Positions 1-6,164 of a DNA stretch of 6,496 nt are shown one piece after another. This stretch comes from an uncultured Eubacteriales bacterium (GTDB lineage: Bacteria; Bacillota; Clostridia; Oscillospirales; CAG-272): NCBI GenBank assembly GCA_900321265.1, contig ONVJ01000013.1, positions 1-6,496 on the forward strand, given 5' to 3'. A model generated the notes under the pieces. It was not told the origin of the DNA. It saw only the letters and a program-made list of their open reading frames with translations, and made no database searches. The first letter of the stretch is position 1; each line of letters opens with the position of its first letter. Position numbers and translations under genes: made by a program.

Positions 1-44
1 AAAAACTCGCCGGGCGGTTTTTTCAACCCGTTTTTTTCTTTTTT
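1..44 (+). terminator. Partial rho-independent terminator of an upstream gene (left edge cut)
   Basis: The window opens with a GC-rich run CGCCGGGCGG (8-17) followed directly by six T (18-23), which is what the 3' arm and T-tract of an intrinsic terminator look like; the matching 5' arm would lie before the window. A second possibility within the window pairs CGGG (11-14) with CCCG (27-30), closed further by TT/AA, followed by a long T-rich run TTTTTTTCTTTTTT (31-44). Either way transcription arriving from the left should end here, which separates the gene cluster from whatever lies upstream. The strand is inferred from the T-tracts being on the + strand. The first stem cannot be confirmed without the missing sequence. 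Confidence 0.6.
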
Positions 45-91
45 AGGATAAAAACACAGGACTTTCACATTATAAGCCGATTGCCGGCGGG

Positions 92-126
92 TTGTTAAAA
101 GTATGTTAATAAATATATGATATAAT
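92..126 (+). promoter_or_regulatory. Probable sigma-A promoter with extended -10
   Basis: TGATATAAT at 118-126 is a perfect extended -10 element (TGnTATAAT) in an AT-rich stretch. No good -35 box lies at the ideal 17-base distance from TATAAT (121-126). TTGTTA (92-97) is 23 bases upstream of it, or 18 bases upstream of the overlapping TATGAT (116-121). Extended -10 promoters commonly tolerate a weak -35. Transcription would begin near 132-135, giving a leader of about 70 bases before the ATPase start. No other convincing promoter was seen in the window, so this one probably drives the whole cluster. Confidence 0.65.
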
Positions 127-143
127 TCTACGGTTATAAAAAA

Positions 144-183
144 TCCGGACAGGCGCGGAAGATGCTCCGCGTTGCCGTCCGGA
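144..183 (+). promoter_or_regulatory. Strong hairpin in the 5' leader RNA
   Basis: TCCGGAC (144-150) is the exact reverse complement of GTCCGGA (177-183). Inside it GGC (152-154) pairs with GCC (174-176), and GCGGA (155-159) pairs with TCCGC (166-170), leaving a six-base apical loop AGATGC (160-165), a bulged A at 151 and a GTT bulge at 171-173. That is 15 mostly G-C pairs in 40 bases. No T-tract follows, so it is not a terminator. It ends four bases before the Shine-Dalgarno AAAGGA (188-193). It could stabilise the mRNA, bind a regulator, or influence access to the ribosome binding site; the sequence does not decide among these. Confidence 0.6.
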
Positions 184-187
184 AGCG

Positions 188-193
188 AAAGGA
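188..193 (+). promoter_or_regulatory. Ribosome binding site that fixes the ATPase start at 204
   Basis: AAAGGA sits 10 bases before ATG 204. The in-frame ATG at 162 has no spaced Shine-Dalgarno: GGAAG abuts it directly. It also lies in the apical loop of the leader hairpin and would add 14 basic residues ahead of the conserved N-terminus of the ATPase. The start at 204 is therefore preferred. Confidence 0.7.
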
Positions 194-203
194 ATCGCGC
201 GAC

Positions 204-1421
204 ATGATAAAAATATCGCATCTGGTAAAGAACTACGGCAGTTTCTGTGCCGTGGACGATATCAGTTTCGGGGTCGAAAAGGGAGAGGTCGTAGGTTTCC
301 TCGGCCCGAACGGGGCAGGAAAGAGCACTACGATGAACATGATCACCGGATATCTCTCCTCAACGTCGGGCACCGTCACGGTGGGCGGAGTCGACGTTCT
401 TGACGATCCTCTCAACGCCAAGCGGCTGATCGGCTATCTTCCCGAGCAGCCCCCGCTCTATCCCGACATGACGGTGGGCGAATATCTTTCCTTCGCCTAC
501 GATCTCAAGCGCTGCACCTACAACAGGGAGAAGCACATAGCCGAGATCTGCGACGTCGTGAAGATCTCCGACGTTAAAAACAGGATGATAAAATTCCTGT
601 CCAAGGGCTACAAGCAGCGTGTGGGCATCGCACAGGCGCTGATCGGGAATCCGCCGGTCATCATCTTCGACGAGCCGACGATCGGCCTCGATCCCAAGCA
701 GATAATCGAGATCAGGAACCTCATCAGGACGCTAGGCCGCGAGCACACCGTTATCCTGTCGACCCACATCCTGCAGGAGGTCCAGGCGGTCTGCGACCGG
801 ATCATCATCATCAACAAGGGCAGGATCGTTGCAGACGAGCTCACCGAAAACATCTCGAGAGCCGTCGAGAACACCCGCCGTTTCAACATCAAGGTTTCGG
901 GACCGCAGCGCGACGTCCTTTCCATGCTCCGCAATCTCCCAGGCATATGCTACGCCGAGGTGCTCGCAGCCAGAGACGGCGACGCCTACACCTATATGAT
1001 CGAGAGCGAGGTCGGAGTCGATATACGCAAGAAGCTCTTCTGGACACTGGCCGAAAAGGGCTGGCCCCTCATCGGCATGGAGGCCCTCGGTATGAGCATC
1101 GAGGATATCTTCATCGCCGTCGTCGACAAGACCGACGACAAGCCGAAGCGTTCCGCCGCGGCTAAGAAGAAGAGATCGATCGATCAGGGCCGCGCGGCTG
1201 CCGAGCGGGAGATGGCGGGAGAGATAGTCGAGCGCACCGCCGAGCAGGTGAAGAAGGCCGCCGAAGAGGAGGAACCGCTCCCGGATAACCGATCGAAATA
1301 CTACGACGACAATACCGTGACTGAGGATACCTTCGGCGAGGCGGTGAAGAAGACCGCGGCAGAGGCCGCGGGCGGAGAGACCGCCGACCCGGCCGCCGGA
1401 GAGGAGGAGGCAAAGAAATGA
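204..1421 (+). CDS. ABC transporter ATP-binding protein, GldA-like, with a long charged C-terminal tail
   Basis: This is the ATPase subunit of an ABC complex, 405 residues, expected on the cytoplasmic face bound to the permease encoded next. The motifs are intact: Walker A GPNGAGKST (34-42), Q-loop Gln82 in LPEQPPLYP, a signature variant LSKGYKQR (132-139, a common form in this family replacing LSGGQ), Walker B VIIFDEP (152-158), D-loop GLDP (161-164) and H-loop His188 in STH. Residues about 215-308 form the accessory C-terminal domain seen in GldA/CcmA-type ATPases. Family members usually end near residue 300-310. Here about 95 further residues follow, rich in Lys, Ala and Glu, low in complexity and probably disordered or partly helical. 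The gene is first in the cluster and overlaps the permease gene by four bases (ATGA), so the two are probably translationally coupled. The ATPase role is certain; assignment to the Gld-type group rests on motifs and neighbours. The substrate is unknown. Confidence 0.93.
   Translation: MIKISHLVKNYGSFCAVDDISFGVEKGEVVGFLGPNGAGKSTTMNMITGYLSSTSGTVTVGGVDVLDDPLNAKRLIGYLPEQPPLYPDMTVGEYLSFAYDLKRCTYNREKHIAEICDVVKISDVKNRMIKFLSKGYKQRVGIAQALIGNPPVIIFDEPTIGLDPKQIIEIRNLIRTLGREHTVILSTHILQEVQAVCDRIIIINKGRIVADELTENISRAVENTRRFNIKVSGPQRDVLSMLRNLPGICYAEVLAARDGDAYTYMIESEVGVDIRKKLFWTLAEKGWPLIGMEALGMSIEDIFIAVVDKTDDKPKRSAAAKKKRSIDQGRAAAEREMAGEIVERTAEQVKKAAEEEEPLPDNRSKYYDDNTVTEDTFGEAVKKTAAEAAGGETADPAAGEEEAKK
1401..1410 (+). 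promoter_or_regulatory. Ribosome binding site of the permease, inside the ATPase coding sequence
   Basis: GAGGAGGAGG ends seven bases before the permease ATG (1418). The same bases encode the Glu-Glu-Glu run near the end of the ATPase. With the ATGA overlap this supports start 1418 and tight translational coupling of ATPase and permease. Confidence 0.8.
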
Positions 1422-2191
1422 CAGCAATTTACAAGAAGGAGATGCAGGCGTATTTCATCAACCCGATCGGATACGTCTTCTGCGGGATCTTCCTGACGCT
1501 CGCCGCCGGGCTCTGCTGCTACACGACGCTGATCAGCAAATCCTACAGCACCAACAGCTATTTCTACATCATGATCTTTGCCCTGATCATCCTTATCCCG
1601 CTGCTGACGATGAGATCTTTCGCCGAGGAACGGAAGACCAGGACCGAGCAGATGCTGCTCACCGCCCCGGTCTCGATCATCGGAGTGGTCCTCGGGAAAT
1701 TCCTCGCCTGCTACACCGTCTTCGCCGGATGCCTTGTCGCATCCTGCGTCAATTTCATCCCGCTCTTCATCGTGGGGAAGGCCGAGTCCGACCTCAACCC
1801 CGACGCCATCACGCATATCGGCCCGGTGCCGGCTCAGATAGTCGCCTCCCTCATCGGAGTGCTCCTCATCGGCGGCGCCTTCATAGCCATCGGTATCTTC
1901 GTGTCCTCGCTTACCGAGAACCAGCTCTCGGCAGCGATAATAACCATCGCCGCCCTGGGAGTCATGGTGCTTCTCAACATACTCAACCAGATCGGTTCGG
2001 ACTCGGACGGCACCCGCCTGATCGGATCCTACGTCGTCAGATACGTGATAGACTGGTTCTGCGTCCTTTCGAGATTCAGCAACTTCCAGTACGGGATACT
2101 GGACTGGACCGCCTTCCTCTACTACATCTCGCTGGCATTCGTCTTCGTCTATCTCACGGTGCGCGTCTACGAACGCCGCCGCTGGGCCTGA
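1418..2191 (+). CDS. ABC-2-type transporter permease, GldF-like
   Basis: A 257-residue integral membrane protein, the membrane subunit paired with the ATPase upstream. About six hydrophobic segments can be read: roughly 16-38, 49-65, 87-119 (long, possibly a re-entrant or kinked segment), 139-163, 170-190 and 231-248. The N-terminus MTAIYKKEMQAYFINPIGYV resembles the amphipathic interface helix (KKEL..YF.SP..Y) of ABC-2/GldF/NosY permeases. The segment PLLTMRSFAEERKTRTEQML (61-80), followed by LTAPVS, is the family's cytoplasmic coupling loop. Length is normal for GldF-like permeases. The start is fixed by the ATGA overlap and a strong Shine-Dalgarno. There is one permease gene, so a homodimer is the simplest assembly. 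Substrate and direction cannot be told; ABC-2 permeases usually export or act on envelope components. Confidence 0.9.
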   Translation: MTAIYKKEMQAYFINPIGYVFCGIFLTLAAGLCCYTTLISKSYSTNSYFYIMIFALIILIPLLTMRSFAEERKTRTEQMLLTAPVSIIGVVLGKFLACYTVFAGCLVASCVNFIPLFIVGKAESDLNPDAITHIGPVPAQIVASLIGVLLIGGAFIAIGIFVSSLTENQLSAAIITIAALGVMVLLNILNQIGSDSDGTRLIGSYVVRYVIDWFCVLSRFSNFQYGILDWTAFLYYISLAFVFVYLTVRVYERRRWA

Positions 2192-2225
2192 GCGGGACCG
2201 CGCACAGAGAAAGAGAGGCAGCAAT

Positions 2226-3887
2226 ATGGAAAACAGATCCTCACTCAGGTCTCGTAAATTCAAATACGGAAGCGCGGCGGTCATCCTCACTGTAGTCATC
2301 ATCGTCGCGGTGATCCTCGTCAACGCCCTCTTCAGCGCGCTGGCGGGCAAATTCCTCTGGTACACCGACCTCACGTCGGAAAATCTCTACACGCTCTCCG
2401 ACGCCGCCGTCGAGGCTATCAAAGACATAGACAAGGACGTCGACATCATCTTCTGCGACAAGCCCGACAACCTGATGTCGAACTCGACTCAGCGCTATGT
2501 CTACGAGACCGCGCTGGGGCTTGAAAAGGCAAACAAATTCGTCCACGTGTCGACCGTCGACATCTGGAGAAACCCCACCGCCGTCAGCAAATACAAGGCG
2601 AACTCAAAATCGAAGATCTACTCTACCAGCATCATCGTCGCTTCGGGCAGCGAGTTCAGGGTATATACGCTCAGATCGATGTTCGTTTTCAACACAGATA
2701 CCGACGACACTCCCTGGTCCTACAACGGTGAAAAAAGGCTCTGTGCCGCCATTCTCGCGGTCACACGCGCCGAGGCCCCCGTCTGTCTGATCACATATAC
2801 ACACGGCGAGCCCTTCATATCCTCTTCGGATCTCGCGAACAGCTCGGCGATCCTTGAGCTGCTTACCGACGCCGGATACCGCCTGCGCCTCGTCAATCTC
2901 ACCAACGACAGCGGCATCGATGTCAAATCGACCGGATCGGAATACATAAGCACCGAGATGGCTCCCGGTTCCGACATCTTCGCCGACGCCAGGCTCATGC
3001 TCATCTACGATCCGCAGGACGATTTCATGGTCAAGGACGGCGTGTCGGACGTATCCGAGATCGAGAAGATCGACAGATTCCTTGACGGCACCAACGCCCT
3101 CATGGTCTTCGTCGATCCCGCGACAAGGAAGCTTGACAATCTTGAGGAATATCTCGAGGAATGGGGCATTACCTTCGACCGCACCACGAACGCCCTCGAC
3201 GTCACCTACAGCAACCTCATAAAGGATCCGATGAACTCGGTGACCGCCGACGGATACAGCATAGTCGGCAGCTACACGACTCAGGGACTGGGAGCCTCGA
3301 TCCATTCGGATATGAGGACGACATATCCTCCGAAGGTGGTCTTCCCCGAGTGCATGGGCATAAGCTACGCGAAGAACTACTATATGACGAACCACACCGA
3401 CGACGAGGATCACTCGAAGGATTTCACATACTATACCTACTATTCCAACGGTGTTCCGAGAGCGATCTACGACGTCTTCATCTCGTCAACGACTGCCGAG
3501 GAGGTCTCAAACGGTATCACCGTCGCGACCGCGACCCCGCTTGAGCCCTTCAGGCTCATGACGGTGACGAGGGAATCGAGGATGGCGGACAACACGACCG
3601 AGGACTACTCCTACGTTCTCGCCTGCGGCTCCACCGGCTTTCTGAGGAAGGAGCTGCTCGTTTCCAACACCTACGGTAACTCCGACGTCATGCTCAGCGT
3701 CCTCCGTGCCGTAGGCAAGGAGCTCGCGATCGCCGATCTCAAGCACAAGCCCTTCGCATCCACCGAGATCGAGAACATCACCTCCGCGGAGGCCGGACAG
3801 TATACCGCCGCGCTCGTCATCATCCCCTTCGTCGCCGCAGTCGGTCTGGGTGTCTTCATCCTCGTCCGCCGCAAATACGCGAGATGA
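2226..3887 (+). CDS. GldG-like ABC-complex auxiliary protein (membrane-anchored, large extracytoplasmic domain)
   Basis: A 553-residue protein of the GldG / ABC-type uncharacterised transport auxiliary family. A basic N-terminus (RSRKFKYG, 8-15) precedes a membrane helix at about 16-40, followed by the family hallmark of DLTSENLYTLSDAAVEAIK (48-66). Residues about 41-527 should lie outside the membrane. A second helix at about 529-547 ends in the basic RRKYAR, so both termini are probably cytoplasmic. Family-type landmarks include THGE (192-195) followed by an LLTDAGY helix, the RFLDGTNALMVFVDP segment (284-298), EYLEEWGITFD (308-318), and the late VLACGSTGFLRKELL...N segment (464-481). The role in other bacteria is as a partner of GldA/GldF; its biochemical function is not established. 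The start at 2226 has GAGAGG (2213-2218) seven bases ahead, and the gap from the permease is 34 bases. I see no lipobox. The family call is well supported; detailed function is unknown. Confidence 0.86.
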   Translation: MENRSSLRSRKFKYGSAAVILTVVIIVAVILVNALFSALAGKFLWYTDLTSENLYTLSDAAVEAIKDIDKDVDIIFCDKPDNLMSNSTQRYVYETALGLEKANKFVHVSTVDIWRNPTAVSKYKANSKSKIYSTSIIVASGSEFRVYTLRSMFVFNTDTDDTPWSYNGEKRLCAAILAVTRAEAPVCLITYTHGEPFISSSDLANSSAILELLTDAGYRLRLVNLTNDSGIDVKSTGSEYISTEMAPGSDIFADARLMLIYDPQDDFMVKDGVSDVSEIEKIDRFLDGTNALMVFVDPATRKLDNLEEYLEEWGITFDRTTNALDVTYSNLIKDPMNSVTADGYSIVGSYTTQGLGASIHSDMRTTYPPKVVFPECMGISYAKNYYMTNHTDDEDHSKDFTYYTYYSNGVPRAIYDVFISSTTAEEVSNGITVATATPLEPFRLMTVTRESRMADNTTEDYSYVLACGSTGFLRKELLVSNTYGNSDVMLSVLRAVGKELAIADLKHKPFASTEIENITSAEAGQYTAALVIIPFVAAVGLGVFILVRRKYAR

Positions 3888-3932
3888 CCGAGACCCGGAA
3901 AGAGAATTTTCTTAAACTGAAACGGTAAAAGA
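3888..3932 (+). other. AT-rich 45-base gap with a misplaced purine-rich element
   Basis: The longest gap between genes in the cluster. GGAAAGAGAA (3897-3906) is identical to the element directly before the aldolase start (6155-6164), but here it is 26 bases from ATG 3933, too far for normal ribosome binding. A weak A/T-rich stem, AAGA (3900-3903) with TCTT (3910-3913), might form. Directly before the ATG there is only GGTAAAAGA. No terminator, and no convincing promoter: TAAACT (3913-3918) has no -35 partner. Confidence 0.5.
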
Positions 3933-6143
3933 ATGAACAGCAATACCGAAAAAAATACAGCCGCCGGTTCCGTGACGGCCGGGAAGGGCCGCCGGCGCCG
4001 CTCGGTGCTGCGCGAACAGCGCAGGGCGATAATCATTCTGATAGTCGCAGTCGCCGTTCTCGCCGTCGCGCTGCCCCTCGTCATAAGGTATATCGTCAAC
4101 ATCAACGTCTTCACCGACGTCGACGGCGAAAAATACTATGTCGTCAAGGTGGCGGGCAAATACGCTCTCTGCAGCGACAAGCAGGGAACGCTGCTCGAAC
4201 AGACCAAGGACGGGGACTATGTCACGGCTATCGCCTCGACGATAGTCAAGGTGAACGAGGACACCGGCGACTATGAGATAGTCGCAGTCGTGGATACCGA
4301 GGACGGGGAGTCGCTCGGCACATCCAACCGCGTGCTGATGTACAACCACACCTCCCAGGCGAACATTCAGTCGCTTGAGATCCACAACACATACGGGACC
4401 TTCACCCTCTACCGCGACGCCGACGACGAGCTTCAGATCAAAGGGTATGAGAATACTCCGATCCAGCCGACGCTGCTCTCATCGCTCGCCGTATCCTGCG
4501 GATACACCCTGACGATGCAGAAGATCGAGGATCCGATCAAGGACGCTGAAGGAAAATACACCGAATACGGCCTTGCTCCCGCGACGCGGAAGGATGAGGA
4601 GGGAAATGACTACGACTATTCCCCGATCTGGTACCGTATGACCGACGTCAAGGGCAACTCTTACACCGTGTACGTCGGCGACGCCATCCCGTCGGGAGCC
4701 GGGTATTACGTCAGGCTCACGACACGCGACGCCGTCTACATAATGAACTACAGCGTCGAGAGCTCGATCCTTTCGATGTACGACCCGAACAACGTGATAC
4801 CGAGCGTCGACAACATTACCGACCTTCCGATAGAGAGGTTCATCGTCCCGACCGTCTGCTTGCCGATGACGCTCAATTCCTATTTCGACGTGCAGGATTT
4901 CTCGGTCTTCATCGAGCCTGATCTCAAGAGGCTGGAGAATGACGACACATACAATCCGATGCCGCTGGTCTCCTTCTCATTCTGGGATATGGACGAGCGC
5001 TTCGGGACCTTCTATCACACCCGCTCATACGTTCTCAACTATCCCGAGAACTACCTTGTCAATACGACCGCGACCGATTCCGCGCTCCAGTCGTTCTATT
5101 CGATGTCCTTCATCGGAGTGACGAAGCTGGGGGTGACGGAGGAGGACCTTGCGGAATACGGGCTTGACAAGCCCGCCTACGTGGTATTCTTTACCTATAA
5201 GGATTTCGATCATTATATCGCCGTCAGCCCGCTGACAGAGCGCGGCACCTACTATCTGACATCCGCGATATACGATATGATCGTCGAAGTCGACCGCACC
5301 CAACTGCTCTTCCTCGACTACAAGCTCTATGACTGGGTCGACAGGAGCTATTTCGACATGAACATCGCCTGGCTGAAGGAGTTCACCGTCGAGACGGCAG
5401 ACATGACATATCATTTCTATACCGACAACAGTCTGTCCGACTCTATGTCGAACCCGACCTATTCAGAGACCGCCAAGAAGAACACCACCATCTCCTCGAA
5501 TCTCATGACGATGCGCGCAGAGGACAGCAAGGGAAGAAGCTTCAAGGCCCTCTCCTCATACTCGATAACCGACGCGAAGGGCGTCACCTGGACGGTGACC
5601 GCCGACAAGGTGACCGTCGTCGACAGCGAGGGCAACAGCATCAGATCGATCACCGGCGCGAAATACGCGACCAACGCCCTGGGCAACGAGGTCGTCGTGC
5701 TCGTGGGCAGCGTCACCGGCACCGACGGCACAAAGATTCTGGTCGACGCCGACACCCTCACGGTCATCTCACCCGACGGCCACAGCGAGCAGTACCTCCG
5801 CTACGGCATGTCGGTCTTCCGCAAATTCTATCAGTCGCTGCTCTACGCCTCTCTCGAGGGAGACGTCCACGACGGCACCTTCGGTCTGTCTGACGAGCGG
5901 ATCGCCGCCTATACATCTGATCCCGACAGGGACTGCCAGGTCAAATTCACGGTAAAGACCACCTACGAAGGCTTCCCGGAATATGTCTTCCGCTACTACG
6001 CATACTCCGAGAGACGCTCGATGATCACCGTCAACGGCGGCAGCGGGGAGTTCTACGTCCTCCGCTCCTTCACCGACAAGATGATCGCCGACGCCGAGAG
6101 AGTCATGACCGGAGAGGCTGTGGAACCCACTTCGAAATACTGA
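3933..6143 (+). CDS. DUF4340 domain-containing membrane-anchored protein
   Basis: A 736-residue protein. A basic stretch (GRRRRSVLREQRR, 19-31) precedes a single membrane helix at about 32-53; the remaining 680 or so residues should be outside the membrane. The DUF4340 pattern is visible twice: EYGLAP...YTVYVGDAIPSGAGYYVR (211-261) and EYGLDKP...YIAVSPLTERGTYYLT (408-443), each followed by a hydrophobic strand and a segment ending ERFIV or KEFTV. An earlier part, SLEIHNTYGTFTLYRDADDELQIKG followed by a Leu-rich helix (147-200), and a late FRKFYQSLLYASLEGD (629-644) look like the matching N-terminal elements of such a domain, the second one interrupted by a beta-rich stretch (about 541-622). 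DUF4340 proteins often sit beside GldG-like genes; their biochemical function is not known. The start is forced: TGA at 3918 is in frame and no earlier ATG, GTG or TTG follows it, although the ribosome binding site is poor. Domain assignment is by eye, so an uncharacterised relative remains possible. Confidence 0.82.
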   Translation: MNSNTEKNTAAGSVTAGKGRRRRSVLREQRRAIIILIVAVAVLAVALPLVIRYIVNINVFTDVDGEKYYVVKVAGKYALCSDKQGTLLEQTKDGDYVTAIASTIVKVNEDTGDYEIVAVVDTEDGESLGTSNRVLMYNHTSQANIQSLEIHNTYGTFTLYRDADDELQIKGYENTPIQPTLLSSLAVSCGYTLTMQKIEDPIKDAEGKYTEYGLAPATRKDEEGNDYDYSPIWYRMTDVKGNSYTVYVGDAIPSGAGYYVRLTTRDAVYIMNYSVESSILSMYDPNNVIPSVDNITDLPIERFIVPTVCLPMTLNSYFDVQDFSVFIEPDLKRLENDDTYNPMPLVSFSFWDMDERFGTFYHTRSYVLNYPENYLVNTTATDSALQSFYSMSFIGVTKLGVTEEDLAEYGLDKPAYVVFFTYKDFDHYIAVSPLTERGTYYLTSAIYDMIVEVDRTQLLFLDYKLYDWVDRSYFDMNIAWLKEFTVETADMTYHFYTDNSLSDSMSNPTYSETAKKNTTISSNLMTMRAEDSKGRSFKALSSYSITDAKGVTWTVTADKVTVVDSEGNSIRSITGAKYATNALGNEVVVLVGSVTGTDGTKILVDADTLTVISPDGHSEQYLRYGMSVFRKFYQSLLYASLEGDVHDGTFGLSDERIAAYTSDPDRDCQVKFTVKTTYEGFPEYVFRYYAYSERRSMITVNGGSGEFYVLRSFTDKMIADAERVMTGEAVEPTSKY
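4563..4847 (+). repeat. First DUF4340-type repeat unit (protein level)
   Basis: Residues 211-305 of the DUF4340 protein. Landmarks are EYGLAP, YTVYVGD, GAGYYVR, VYIMNYSV, and finally DLPIERFIV. They occur in the same order as in the second unit at 5154-5396. The similarity is at protein level; no DNA-level identity is evident, so the duplication is old. Confidence 0.55.
5154..5396 (+). repeat. Second DUF4340-type repeat unit (protein level)
   Basis: Residues 408-488 of the DUF4340 protein. Landmarks are EYGLDKP, HYIAVSP, RGTYYLT, MIVEVDRTQLLFL, and finally AWLKEFTV, matching the order in 4563-4847. This copy is closer to the usual DUF4340 wording (YGLxxP) than the first. Confidence 0.55.
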
Positions 6144-6164
6144 TGCAAAGCTGAGGAAAGAGAA

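Noticed and set aside
76..88. GCCG/CGGC short inverted repeat between terminator and promoter
   Set aside because: Only four base pairs with a five-base loop and upstream of the likely transcription start; this is expected by chance.
162..203. Upstream in-frame ATG at 162 that would lengthen the ATPase by 14 residues
   Set aside because: It has no spaced ribosome binding site, lies in the apical loop of the leader hairpin, and the added residues precede a typical ABC ATPase N-terminus that has its own AAAGGA.
1174..1185. GATCGATCGATC self-complementary 12-mer, and frequent GATC elsewhere
   Set aside because: It lies in coding sequence of the ATPase tail. GATC looks common across the window, but many instances come from Ile ATC codons after codons ending in G, so no special site is needed to explain it.
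1729..2295. 188-codon open frame on the + strand in a second frame of the permease
   Set aside because: Its Arg/His/Pro-rich translation is that of a frame-shifted GC-rich gene, and the permease frame has membrane segments and family motifs throughout.
1301..2374. 357-codon open frame on the - strand
   Set aside because: It lies opposite the ATPase tail, the permease and the start of the GldG-like gene, all with clear family motifs. Its Asp/Val/Glu/His-rich product is typical of a shadow in GC-rich DNA.
3890..3932. Possible internal promoter in the AT-rich gap before the DUF4340 gene
   Set aside because: TAAACT is a poor -10 and no -35-like hexamer lies 16-18 bases upstream.
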